A DNA stretch of 64,000 nt, from assembly GCA_000158155.1 (NCBI GenBank), contig DS999405.1, forward strand, positions 1,166,365 to 1,230,364, written 5' to 3'. Source of the DNA: a gamma proteobacterium NOR5-3 (GTDB lineage Bacteria; Pseudomonadota; Gammaproteobacteria; Pseudomonadales; Halieaceae). Positions 45,256-54,447 of the stretch are shown piece by piece (positions within the stretch are counted from its first letter, which is position 1; the number at the start of each line of letters is the position of its first letter). Both the position numbers and the translations under genes were made by a program. The notes below the pieces were generated by a model. It was not told the origin of the DNA and did not search any database. It saw nothing but the letters and a program-made list of their open reading frames with translations.

Positions 45256-46812
45256 TCATTTACCTGATAGCGCGTAAACAAAGTCCACGTACGCTTTTTC
45301 GATATCCGCAAGCCCCGCGGCGCCACTGCCTTGTGCCGGCTCAATGAGCATAATTTCATTGGGTGAATGTGCACCGGTCCCAAAGCCCATACCCCAGGGC
45401 ATCATGGGCAGCTTGAGTCGCTGGGTAAACTGATAAAACGGTGCAGACCCGGCGATGCGGGGATTCACCGCCGGTGTGCCGGCATACTTCTTTGACACAC
45501 CCAGGGCCGCCTGAACCAACGGCGTTTGGATGGATGTTTGCGCCGCCGGATAACTGGACAGCCGACGCATGACAATATCGCTGTAGCCATTGGCATCCAG
45601 GTACGCGCGGATTTTATCCATATGCTCATCAGGATCGATACCTACGGGTAAGCGTGAATCCATTTTTGCGGTAGCCACGTGAGGCAGAATCGTCTTCACC
45701 CCCTCTCCCGTATAGCCCGCGTAAATACCATCGATGTTCAGAGTGGGTGAGTAGGTGAGCTCCATCGCTCGCTGCTCGGGCCCCGCATCGTCCATCCAGC
45801 GCTCAATGGCAAAAGCTTCTTTTAGCGCGCTAGTGCGATCGTTGTTCAAAAGGGATGCCGCGATGAGAGACTGCTCTTCCTCTGTGGGCCCCCGGATGCC
45901 GTCATAAAAACCCGGTACCAGTGCAGTATTGCCGTCCGGTGAGGTGAGTGTTGCCAGGGCCTGAATAAGACGCCATACGGGCGAGTCCAACGCAGCTTTG
46001 TAGGATCCATGAATTTCCGAGGTAACCGGGCCGCCCCAGCTCCCCCCCCGTGCCTCTAACTCCCAGTAAGCGATACCTTTTACACCCAGAAAAAGATTCA
46101 GATCGCCCGCGGGAGACTGCATATTCATAGGGAAAATCACGCCATCAGCGGTGCGCAGGCGATCTTCATATTTGTCGACGATCTGAGGATAGTGCGGCGA
46201 GCCCAGCTCCTCTTCACCCTCAGCGGTGATCATCAGGTTTACCGGTAACTTGCCTTCCACAGCGATGATCGACTCCAAAGCGTTGAGAAACGCCCGCTGC
46301 GGGCCTTTTTGATTCGTTGCACCGCGAGCCATGATCACCTTACCCGTCGCGTGATCCACAAGCTCTGCGGCAAAAGGTGGTGACTGCCAATCCTCAGGGT
46401 TCACCGGCTGCACGTCGTACATCATGTAAACCATCAGGGTCGTTGCCGCACCGGAATCCAGGTATCCCCAAACCCCGGGATGTCCATCGGTAGGTACCAG
46501 CTCCGCTTCCTGAAAACCCATGGCGCGAAAGTCGTCGACTAACATTTGCGCCATAGCATCTATACCCACATCCTGGGCACTGATCGAAGGCTGACGCAAC
46601 CATCGCTGCAGATTGCTCACGTGAGCCGGGAGGTTGTCGTCGATGTGCTTATAAATTGCCTCATGCTCATCGGTGTAAGCAGGTATGGAGCTGTAATCGT
46701 AGGGGTAGCTCATATCAATAGAGTACTGAGGGCGCCCCGTTTCCTGAGCTACTGAGTGCAAGGGAAAGACCAAAGCTAAAGCAAACAAACCTAAACCAAA
46801 CGTACGCTTCAT
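45256..46812 (-). CDS. Exported M20-family peptidase with altered metal site
   Basis: 518 residues with a signal peptide (cleavage near residue 22). The overall layout is that of M20 dipeptidases: catalytic domain, lid insert, and RIAGSAPFYQF and GAHSPNE near the end. Two usual zinc ligands are replaced: the HYDVQP histidine is Met131 (MYDVQP) and the bridging Asp is Asn167 (RGATNQKG). The EGEEELGS glutamates and the late His remain. It could be a one-metal enzyme or a changed hydrolase. Convergent with dgcA, 13 bases between stops. Confidence 0.85.
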   Translation of the reverse strand: MKRTFGLGLFALALVFPLHSVAQETGRPQYSIDMSYPYDYSSIPAYTDEHEAIYKHIDDNLPAHVSNLQRWLRQPSISAQDVGIDAMAQMLVDDFRAMGFQEAELVPTDGHPGVWGYLDSGAATTLMVYMMYDVQPVNPEDWQSPPFAAELVDHATGKVIMARGATNQKGPQRAFLNALESIIAVEGKLPVNLMITAEGEEELGSPHYPQIVDKYEDRLRTADGVIFPMNMQSPAGDLNLFLGVKGIAYWELEARGGSWGGPVTSEIHGSYKAALDSPVWRLIQALATLTSPDGNTALVPGFYDGIRGPTEEEQSLIAASLLNNDRTSALKEAFAIERWMDDAGPEQRAMELTYSPTLNIDGIYAGYTGEGVKTILPHVATAKMDSRLPVGIDPDEHMDKIRAYLDANGYSDIVMRRLSSYPAAQTSIQTPLVQAALGVSKKYAGTPAVNPRIAGSAPFYQFTQRLKLPMMPWGMGFGTGAHSPNEIMLIEPAQGSGAAGLADIEKAYVDFVYALSGK

Positions 46813-46945
46813 TGAGCAGTATCCTTTATGAAATTGACACTTGAAATCGTGAGCGCAAGATTAACGCCTAAGATGAATAATTGCAGCCGGCGCGCCCCGA
46901 TGCCCAATCATCGACAAGCGCCCAACTGGCTAAGATCGCTTTAAC

Positions 46946-47113
46946 CCGGCAAGCGTGCCCAACCCGCTACGGTCGCTAAATTGGGGGACGCTCACTTCGC
47001 AAGTCGCGCACGCTTGCCTGCGTCCGTGCCTGCTTCGGACAAAGGGCTGCTGGCGTTGCTTACGTAGCGAGCGTCACCCCCTAGCGAGCGGAGTGAGTAA
47101 CGCCAGTAGCCCG
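46946..47113. repeat. Structured direct repeat, copy 1 (168 bp)
   Basis: This element and the one at 48608-48795 share the same sequence in the same orientation; the first 73 bases differ at one position only. It contains two hairpins: GGCAAGCGTG (46948-46957) with CACGCTTGCC (47009-47018), and a 14-base arm at 47044-47057 with 47099-47112. It lies 41 bases after the diguanylate cyclase stop and fills most of the gap to the M20 gene. The rest of that 342-base gap holds nothing I recognise. No coding potential, no T-tract. Confidence 0.93.
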
Positions 47114-47154
47114 GATTTACAACCGGAGACTGCTGAAGGCGACTGTTAAAGTTA

Positions 47155-48504
47155 TCACTTAGAACTGACCTGATTTTTTCCGGCAGTTTTTGCTGCGTAG
47201 ACAGCCTCATCCGCACGTTTCAACATGGTCTCGTAGTCGGGATGACCTCGGTACTCTGCCACACCAATGCTGACCTTTATCGGTATCACACGACCGTCAT
47301 CGAGGTTCACAGGTGCCGCTCGTATCGACTGCAGAATAGCATCAGCTTTTCTGCGCGCTGCGTCGATGTCACTGGAGGTCAGCACCACGAGTAGTTCGTC
47401 ACCACCATAGCGAAACGCAAAATCCGTTTGCCGAACCACGTGAGTCAACACCTTTGCCACCTGCTTTAGAACCCGGTCGCCGATCGCGTGGCCATAGGTA
47501 TCATTAACCTGCTTAAAGTCGTCCACATCAATCATGAGTAACGAGTAGGCATCACCGGCGGAGTGTGCAATCTGGTTTTCGCGCTTAAGAATGCCATCGA
47601 GAAATCGACGCCCGTACAATGAGGTCAATGGATCTCTGCTATCCATTTCTCGCTGTGACTTTTGCGCCAGCTCATCAATGAGGAAACAAACCTGATCAGT
47701 TAGTCGCCGGACATCGGCAAACAAGCCCGAGCGATCACTGGCTTTAAAACTGTCACTCAGCTGGCGTTCAACACAGCCATTGAGTTCCGCAACCAAGCCT
47801 CGGATTCTATCCAGCTCGGGGAAATCACCAAAATGCAGCGGTGCCTTGTGGCTCAGCCATGCTCCGAACATCGACGCATAGATACTCGACTGCTTGCCAC
47901 TGTTGCTCGGCCAATCGTCGTACGCCATGTCCCGGGACCAGCTAATGAGTTCAGTTTTCATGCGTTCGCACTCCACCGAAAGGTCCACACTGGCTAACCT
48001 GAACCTTAAGGCCTGCGCGTTTCTTTCGTCTTCCAGGGTACGCTGCAAATACGCCTTGTTCATTATCGACAGACAGGTATCAAAGAGGCTCATGACATAG
48101 AGCACGCCGTCATCCAGCTGGTGTTTATCCTGCCCATCCCAGGCGCTTATTAGCGCCTTCACGCAGAATGCCTTTACGACTTGTGTTCCATGTATGACCT
48201 GTTCCGCTGGAATCCCCACACGAGCATGCGTTTCACCTATCTTTAGATGGATCGCCTTCAACTCCTTGGGCTGGATAGCCGCACTTGATTGGAGCACCTC
48301 AGCGGCCCAGGCCTCGAACATGCCAAACATTCGAGACTCCACTTTATTGTGGTCAAGAAACGCAGCAGCCTCTGAATCGGAGAGCATTTCCTGATAGAAA
48401 ATGGCCGCTATGTCACTGCAGCTCTCACGCAGTACTGACGAAACATAGTCCACCGTGGCCGACGGGGTATTCTCGACGAGATTACTAAAGTCTCTCTTGG
48501 GCAT
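47155..48504 (-). CDS. Globin-coupled diguanylate cyclase (DosC-like)
   Basis: 449 residues. The N-terminal 150 residues fit a globin-coupled sensor: distal Tyr candidate Tyr37 in IFYQEML and proximal His93 in IGETHARVGIP. A helical middle domain (160-285) follows. The C-terminal GGDEF domain begins at DPLTSLYGRRF and carries RYGGDELLVV, with GGDEL (367-371) in place of GGDEF, and an inhibitory RxxD site (RQTD, 358-361) five residues before. It should sense oxygen (or NO/CO) by haem and make cyclic di-GMP; the Leu change may reduce or retain activity. It stands between two direct repeats. Confidence 0.88.
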   Translation of the reverse strand: MPKRDFSNLVENTPSATVDYVSSVLRESCSDIAAIFYQEMLSDSEAAAFLDHNKVESRMFGMFEAWAAEVLQSSAAIQPKELKAIHLKIGETHARVGIPAEQVIHGTQVVKAFCVKALISAWDGQDKHQLDDGVLYVMSLFDTCLSIMNKAYLQRTLEDERNAQALRFRLASVDLSVECERMKTELISWSRDMAYDDWPSNSGKQSSIYASMFGAWLSHKAPLHFGDFPELDRIRGLVAELNGCVERQLSDSFKASDRSGLFADVRRLTDQVCFLIDELAQKSQREMDSRDPLTSLYGRRFLDGILKRENQIAHSAGDAYSLLMIDVDDFKQVNDTYGHAIGDRVLKQVAKVLTHVVRQTDFAFRYGGDELLVVLTSSDIDAARRKADAILQSIRAAPVNLDDGRVIPIKVSIGVAEYRGHPDYETMLKRADEAVYAAKTAGKNQVSSK

Positions 48505-48607
48505 GGGTACATCTCAGGGGTGGGGATAGATGATTAACCATAAGATTAGCACGACTATTTTTTTGCAAAAGCACGCACTTTGACTCACGCTAACGTTATT
48601 CGTTTTT

Positions 48608-48795
48608 CCGGCAAGCGTGCCCAACCCGCTACGGTCGCTAAATTGGAGGACGCTCACTTCGCAAGTCGCGCACGCTTGCCGGCGTCAGTGCGTACTTCCG
48701 GCTCGGTGGCTGCCACGGGCAAAGGGCTACTGGCGTTGCTTACGAAGCGAGCGTCACCCCCTCTAGCGAGTGGAGTGAGTAACGTCAGTAGCCCG
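48608..48795. repeat. Structured direct repeat, copy 2 (188 bp)
   Basis: Second copy of the element at 46946-47113. Arms: 48610-48619 with 48671-48680, and 48724-48737 with 48781-48794. The spacer between the two hairpins is 20 bases longer than in copy 1 and differs. Changes inside the second stem keep pairing by G-T wobble in both copies, which suggests selection for structure. It begins 104 bases upstream of the diguanylate cyclase start and ends 16 bases after the stop of the sortilin-like gene. Nothing else is recognisable in this 307-base gap. Confidence 0.93.
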
Positions 48796-48811
48796 AGCTC
48801 TTGCGAACGAC

Positions 48812-51800
48812 CTAGCTATCGAGTCCCGCGAGCACCGCATCGTACTCGGCTGTCAGCTCGGCAAAGCGCGCAATGGCTTCACCACCTGGCTCCTGATCCG
48901 CCTTATCCAGCATGCGCGACAGATAACTGATCTGGCTGATCAGCCGTGGCTGCATGTAGGTGCCCTCTTCAGTCACGAGTAGCTGTATCGCCGACTCCAC
49001 TGCAGTGCGTCGGTCAGATTCGCCAGCGTCCAGAGACGCAAGCTCTGTCTCAAGGCTGTGCGCCGTACGCCGTGCGCGGTCCAGAAGATCCAGCACCTGT
49101 CGCTGAAGCTGCAACTGCTCCTGAATGTGCGCCTCGGTGACACCGATCTCAAGCACCCGGGGATCCATCATAATGGTGAGTGGTTGAGTGAAAACGTCAT
49201 CACCCACCGTCAGCTTTACGCTGTAGGTCCCGGCAGCTGCCAGCGCACCATCGGTGAAGCGCTTCTTCTCATTCTTCTGCCAGGGTCCGCGATAGCGCAT
49301 ATCCCAATGGAAGCGATTGATACCCGCCTTTGCGGTCAGGCTGTCTTGCTTCACGTAGCGCACTTCGTTAAGCGCCATGCTATCGATGAGTTCCCCTTGA
49401 TCGTCACTGTCCGTTACGTTCACGCTGGAGAACGCATTCACCGTCTCACCCTTGGCATCTAAAATCTCCAGGGTTACCGGTCCATCCACACTTTCCGGAA
49501 GGTAGTAGTCGATAATCGCTGAGGGCTTTCTATACTGGGGTATGGCTTTGGGATCAGGAGCGTCATAGCTGGGCCGGTCGCGATAACGCACGGTTAGCGC
49601 AGGCTCAAACAATACTGTCTGATCACCTACATCGGGCATGGGCGCCTGCCGCAATGCAGAAATATCATCCAGCACCCAAAAGGCGCGCCCCATAGTCGCC
49701 ACAACCAGGTCATCGCGGTGGATACGAATATCCGTGACCGGTGTCACCGGCAGATTCTGCTGGAAAGACTGCCAGCTATCGCCGTCATCGAAGGAGATGA
49801 ACAGGCCACCCTCCGTGCCCGCGTAAAGCAAACCCGGTCGCACAGGGTCCTCACGGACCACGCGCACGGGGTAGTCAGCGGGAACACCGTTCTTGCCATC
49901 GGTCATCAGCGTCCAGCGCTTGCCATAATCTGACGTTCGATAGGCATAAGGCTTGCTGTCGCCCAGCTGATATCGCAGCACCGCGGCGTAGGCCACCGCA
50001 GGATCATGCCGGGACGGCTCCACAGAGTCCACGCGACCGCCCTTGGGCAGGCCGCGGGGCGTGACGTTCTTCCAGCTTTGACCGTTATCACGCGTCACGT
50101 GGATAGGACCATCGTTGGAGCCCGTCCAGATAACACCGGGGGCAATGGCAGACTCACGAATAGAGTAGAGCGTGCTGTATACCTCTTCGCCGGTGACGTC
50201 CCGGGTAATCGGCGATCCCGACACTACCTGCTTATCGGCTTCAAAAGCGGTCAGATCAGGCGATATGGTCTCCCAGGTAACGCCGTTATCGCTCGTGCGG
50301 TGTAGAAATTGCGATCCGTGATAAACCACATTGGGGTCATGGGGCGAAACCGCTACCGGTGCCACGCGCTGAAAACGATACTTCAGATCCCTGGGGTTTT
50401 GACCGTACATGTTAGTGGCACCGACGTAATAGCTACGCTCAGTGCCTGTGTTTTTATCGAAAACGGCAAACCGTCCTTTGCAGTTGGCGTACACCGTGTC
50501 GGGATCGCCCGGCTTGGGTACGGCAGGTCCGGTCTCGCAGCCACCGGCTTCGATGAGCCAGGCATTTACATTCTGGACACTATAGGGTGAGCGACTGGGG
50601 ACGGCGATGGCGGTGCCGTTGTCCTGCTGCCCCGCATACAGCCAGTAGGGATACTGGTCGTCAACATCCACGGTGTATAGCTCTGTAGTGGCCTGGTTAA
50701 ACTGGCTGGACCAGGTCTTACCGCCGTTGTGGGTGACGTTGGCTCCGCCGTCATTTGCCTGAATGAACAACTGCGAATCAGTAGGGTTGATCCACATATC
50801 ATGGTTATCGCCATGGGGAGGATGCATCTCTTCCCAGTTCACGCCGCCATCGACGGACTTGAAGTAGTTGGTTGCCATGACATAAACGACATTTGCATCA
50901 AGCGGGTCCGCCTCAACATTGCCGTAATAAAAAGGCCGGTTGACCAGCGCTTTTTTTGACGACACCTGGGTGAAACTCTCTCCCTGATCCACCGAGCGAT
51001 ACAGGCCCCCCTCTTCACCGGGTGCTTCTACCAGCGCATACACAATGCTGCTGTCTGATGCAGAAATCGCAAGATCAATACGGCCGATTAAGCCCGTGGG
51101 CAAACCCTCGCTAATCCGGCGCCAGTTACTGCCGCCATCAATGGACTTATACAGTCCACCCTCTTCCTGCGTCCCGCCACTATCAATCGTCCAGGGTTTG
51201 CGTCGTGCTTTCCACGCCGCCGCAAAAACAACGTTAGGGTTGTTGGGAAGCAGTTCGATATCTGCAAAACCCACGGCATCAGAGATTCCCAGGACCTTCT
51301 CCCAGCTCTCTCCACCGTTCGTTGTCTTGTACACCCCACGCTCAGGGTTATCGCTAAACGCCTGCCCGATAGCCGCAACCCACACGACGTTGTTGTTCGT
51401 CGGATCGATCTCCACAGCCCCGATATGACCGCTGTCCTCAAGTCCGATGTGCGTCCAGGAATCGCCTCCGTTGATGGATTTGTAGATGCCTTTACCGGGA
51501 ATCACATTGGAACGCAGACCCTCGGACCCTGTGCCCACATAGAGAAGGTTCGAATCGGTCTGGGATGCAGCGATATCACCAATGGAGGGTGACGCAAAGT
51601 ATCCGTCAGAAATATTGTTCCAACTCGTGCCGTAATCCGTGGTCTTCCACACACCTCCACCGGAGGCCCCGAGGTAAAACGTACCAGGCTCCTGTACGGT
51701 GCCGGCAACCGCCGTTACACGACCACCGCGGGTCGGCCCCACATTGCGATATTCGAGCGCATCAAAGTTCTGCGCATAGCTGGCATCAATAGGTAGCAGT

Positions 51801-51835
51801 AGCGCTGACAAAAACAGGAAGGCCGTTCTTTTCAA
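48812..51835 (-). CDS. Exported sortilin/BNR-repeat (VPS10-like) beta-propeller protein
   Basis: 1007 residues from TTG 51835, which follows GGAG at about eight bases and begins an obvious signal peptide (LKRTAFLFLSALLL, cleavage near SYAQ); the open frame to 51946 does not. The mature protein is a run of Asp-box/BNR repeats (STDxGxSW-like: KTTDYGTSW, KSINGGDSW, KTTNGGESW, KSIDGGSNW, RSVDQGESF, KSVDGGVNW and more), forming one or two seven- to ten-bladed propellers, with a C-terminal all-beta/helical tail. Such proteins are often annotated glycosyl hydrolase, but no catalytic residues are evident; a binding role or glycan hydrolysis are both possible. Confidence 0.87.
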   Translation of the reverse strand: MKRTAFLFLSALLLPIDASYAQNFDALEYRNVGPTRGGRVTAVAGTVQEPGTFYLGASGGGVWKTTDYGTSWNNISDGYFASPSIGDIAASQTDSNLLYVGTGSEGLRSNVIPGKGIYKSINGGDSWTHIGLEDSGHIGAVEIDPTNNNVVWVAAIGQAFSDNPERGVYKTTNGGESWEKVLGISDAVGFADIELLPNNPNVVFAAAWKARRKPWTIDSGGTQEEGGLYKSIDGGSNWRRISEGLPTGLIGRIDLAISASDSSIVYALVEAPGEEGGLYRSVDQGESFTQVSSKKALVNRPFYYGNVEADPLDANVVYVMATNYFKSVDGGVNWEEMHPPHGDNHDMWINPTDSQLFIQANDGGANVTHNGGKTWSSQFNQATTELYTVDVDDQYPYWLYAGQQDNGTAIAVPSRSPYSVQNVNAWLIEAGGCETGPAVPKPGDPDTVYANCKGRFAVFDKNTGTERSYYVGATNMYGQNPRDLKYRFQRVAPVAVSPHDPNVVYHGSQFLHRTSDNGVTWETISPDLTAFEADKQVVSGSPITRDVTGEEVYSTLYSIRESAIAPGVIWTGSNDGPIHVTRDNGQSWKNVTPRGLPKGGRVDSVEPSRHDPAVAYAAVLRYQLGDSKPYAYRTSDYGKRWTLMTDGKNGVPADYPVRVVREDPVRPGLLYAGTEGGLFISFDDGDSWQSFQQNLPVTPVTDIRIHRDDLVVATMGRAFWVLDDISALRQAPMPDVGDQTVLFEPALTVRYRDRPSYDAPDPKAIPQYRKPSAIIDYYLPESVDGPVTLEILDAKGETVNAFSSVNVTDSDDQGELIDSMALNEVRYVKQDSLTAKAGINRFHWDMRYRGPWQKNEKKRFTDGALAAAGTYSVKLTVGDDVFTQPLTIMMDPRVLEIGVTEAHIQEQLQLQRQVLDLLDRARRTAHSLETELASLDAGESDRRTAVESAIQLLVTEEGTYMQPRLISQISYLSRMLDKADQEPGGEAIARFAELTAEYDAVLAGLDS

Positions 51836-51957
51836 AGGAAAACTCCAAGGGATTGAATTGCGGATGACATTAACACCCCAGAGGGAGAGCGACAATTGTG
51901 ATGTGGCCCTTATGTCCAGAAAACGAAGCGCCGAGGCAGTGCTCACGGCGCTTCGTT

Positions 51958-53181
51958 TTACTCGGGCGCGTACTGGCGGATGACCTGCTTACCCAGGGCC
52001 ATGAGATGCACCTGATCGGAGCCATCCGCCTGGCGACACCAACGGGCGTAGTTATAGGCTTCGGCCATGGGATAGTCCTCGGTCAGGCCGCCCGCACCGT
52101 GCATCTGCATGCAGCGATCAATCACCGTCTGGGCCATGATAGGCACGGACACTTTGCTCGCCGCTATGAGATCCATGGCTCCTTTGGCGCCAACCTCATC
52201 CATGCGCTGACAGGTCTTGAGAACCAGCAACCGCATCATTTCTATCTCGGAAAAACTCCGGGCAATGTCCTCGCGTACAGACTGATGCTCGCTGAGCTTT
52301 CGACCAAAGGTACTGCGCCGCGTGACTCTGTCGCAGGCCAGCTCCAGGCATCGCTGCGCTGCCCCAATCAGCCGCATACAATGGTGAATACGACCGGGAC
52401 CCAAACGACCCTGGGCAATTTCGAAGCCTCGGCCTTCGCCTAAAAGAATATTCTCGGCGGGCACGCGCACGTCGTTGAAACGCAGCTCCGCATGCCCCAT
52501 AGGCGCGTCGTCATAGCCCAGGGTCGTCAGCGGACGAATAATTTCCAGCCCGGGCGTTCCTTTGGGTACGAGAATCTGCGACTGCTGTTTATGACGACTG
52601 GGGTTATCCGGATCGGACTTGCCCATCACGATAAAAATGGCGCAGCGCTCGTACATCGCGCCAGAGATAAACCACTTGCGACCATTGAGCACATACTCAT
52701 CCCCGTCACGACGAATGGACAGCTCAATATTCGTCGCATCGGAAGATGCTACCTGCGGTTCAGTCATCGCGTACGCAGAGCGGATTTCACCGTTTAGCAG
52801 TGGCGTCAGCCAGGCCGACTGCTGCTGAGGCGTTGCGTACTTCATGAACACTTCCATGTTGCCGGTGTCCGGAGCATTACAGTTGAACACCTCAGGGCAC
52901 CAGATCACACGACCCATGAGCTCTGCCAGGGGTGCGTAATCCAGATTGCTCAATCCATCGTGGTCTACATGCTCTGCCAACTTCGGCGGGACAAACATAT
53001 TCCACAGCCCCGCCTCTCGAGCCTTGGCTTTAAGCTCATCCATAATGGGCAAATAGCCAAAGCGATCTTCGGCGGCATCGAGCTGCTGGCGATAGCGCTC
53101 TTCGTTAGGGTAAATATGCGCGTCCATAAAGGCGCGCAAGCCGTCCTGATAGGCCAGTGAGGCCTTACTGAATTCGTACAC
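51958..53181 (-). CDS. Acyl-CoA dehydrogenase (ACAD10/11-like group)
   Basis: 407 residues from GTG 53181 after GGGAGAAAG. The acyl-CoA dehydrogenase layout is clear: an alpha-helical N-terminal domain, YAMTEPQVASSDATNI and KWFISGAMYERC in the beta domain, and MHGAGGLTEDYPMAEAYNYAR in the FAD-binding C-terminal part. It introduces a 2,3 double bond into an acyl-CoA and passes electrons to ETF. It ends a three-gene operon with thiolase and crotonase, 15 bases after thiolase. Chain-length specificity unknown. Confidence 0.9.
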   Translation of the reverse strand: MYEFSKASLAYQDGLRAFMDAHIYPNEERYRQQLDAAEDRFGYLPIMDELKAKAREAGLWNMFVPPKLAEHVDHDGLSNLDYAPLAELMGRVIWCPEVFNCNAPDTGNMEVFMKYATPQQQSAWLTPLLNGEIRSAYAMTEPQVASSDATNIELSIRRDGDEYVLNGRKWFISGAMYERCAIFIVMGKSDPDNPSRHKQQSQILVPKGTPGLEIIRPLTTLGYDDAPMGHAELRFNDVRVPAENILLGEGRGFEIAQGRLGPGRIHHCMRLIGAAQRCLELACDRVTRRSTFGRKLSEHQSVREDIARSFSEIEMMRLLVLKTCQRMDEVGAKGAMDLIAASKVSVPIMAQTVIDRCMQMHGAGGLTEDYPMAEAYNYARWCRQADGSDQVHLMALGKQVIRQYAPE

Positions 53182-53196
53182 AAGCTTTCTCCCGAT

Positions 53197-54435
53197 TTAG
53201 GCGGCAATCCGCTCGATGATAATCGCCGGCGCCATTCCACCTGCGGCACACATAGTCACCAGACCAAACTGTTGATCACGGCGCTCCAGTTCATCAAGGA
53301 TCGTGCCGATGAGCACAGAGCCCGTACCTCCGATGGGATGCCCTAAAGCCATGGCCCCACCATTGACGTTCACCTTGCCCCGATCCAGATCCAGATCCCG
53401 GATAAACTTCTCGGCAACCACCGAAAAGGCCTCATTGATTTCAAAAAGATCAATATCCGACAGACTCATACCCGCTTTCTTCAAAACCTTACGAGCCGCA
53501 GGCACCGGGGCGTTGAGCATCAGGGTCGGAGAGTCGCCCATGTTGGCCATGGCCACCACCCGCGCCCGGGGCTTCAGTCCATGCGCCTTTGCATACTCAG
53601 GAGACGCAAGTAGCAAAGCCGCAGCACCGTCCACGACGCCCGAGGAATTGCCGGCATGATGCACGTGATTAATGACAAGGTCGGGATAGACCTGGGCTAC
53701 CAGCTTGCGAAACGTTGTGCCCTGCTCGTCCAGAGGGTAATCAGCAATGGGCTCAAACGACGCCTTAAGACCAGCAAGCCCTTCCAGCGTAGTTTCCGGC
53801 CGCGGAAACTCCTCTCGATCCAGCGCTACACTGCCATCGGGGTTCAGCACCGGTATGAGACTGCGATCGAAGTGTCCGTTGGCAATAGCCGCCGCCGCGT
53901 TCTGCTGCGAGGTAATGGCCAAAGCATCCAGGGCTGTTCTGGGAATGTTTTCCAGGGTCGCAATGGCGTCGGCACACACACCCTGATGCGGCTGAGGATG
54001 CATTTCACGCAGATGCAGATTGCCGTTATCCATAAAAGGCGACTGACTCGGGTCAGAGCCGTAGAGCGACATCATTTCACAGCCGCCGGCAACAACCAGA
54101 TCTTCCATGCCGCTCATGATCGACGCTGCAGCGATGTTCACCGACGTAATACCCGAACCACAAAACCGATCCAGGGTTACCGCCGAACTGCGCACGTCAT
54201 AGCCCGCATCCAGCGCCGCCATGCGCGCCAGGTCACCACCCTGGGTACCGCGCTGCCAGCTGGTACCAAAAATAATGTCGTCTACGTCGGCCGTATTGAT
54301 ACTGTTGCGCTCTGCGATCGCCCGCAGAACCGTCGCGCCCAGATGCTGAGGATGTAAATGCGCTAATGCGCCCTTCCCTTTTTTGCCAATACCCCGAGGG
54401 GTCCGACAGGCGTCAATAATCCACGCTTCGCTCAT
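53197..54435 (-). CDS. Acetyl-CoA C-acyltransferase (thiolase)
   Basis: 412 residues. The catalytic Cys is in DRFCGSGITSVN, NEAF and GHPIGGTGS bring the His, and the second Cys lies in TMCAAGGMAPA. Gly-rich and NSSGVVDGAAALLL blocks confirm the thiolase fold. It cleaves 3-ketoacyl-CoA with CoA, or the reverse. ATG after AGGAGG. Middle gene of crotonase-thiolase-acyl-CoA dehydrogenase, so likely one round of beta-oxidation of a fatty, isoprenoid or aromatic acid. Confidence 0.92.
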   Translation of the reverse strand: MSEAWIIDACRTPRGIGKKGKGALAHLHPQHLGATVLRAIAERNSINTADVDDIIFGTSWQRGTQGGDLARMAALDAGYDVRSSAVTLDRFCGSGITSVNIAAASIMSGMEDLVVAGGCEMMSLYGSDPSQSPFMDNGNLHLREMHPQPHQGVCADAIATLENIPRTALDALAITSQQNAAAAIANGHFDRSLIPVLNPDGSVALDREEFPRPETTLEGLAGLKASFEPIADYPLDEQGTTFRKLVAQVYPDLVINHVHHAGNSSGVVDGAAALLLASPEYAKAHGLKPRARVVAMANMGDSPTLMLNAPVPAARKVLKKAGMSLSDIDLFEINEAFSVVAEKFIRDLDLDRGKVNVNGGAMALGHPIGGTGSVLIGTILDELERRDQQFGLVTMCAAGGMAPAIIIERIAA

Positions 54436-54447
54436 ATCGCTAACCTC

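Noticed and set aside
46946-48795. CRISPR-like interpretation of the repeated blocks
   Set aside because: Only two copies, 170-190 bases each, about 1.5 kb apart, with no spacers or cas genes.
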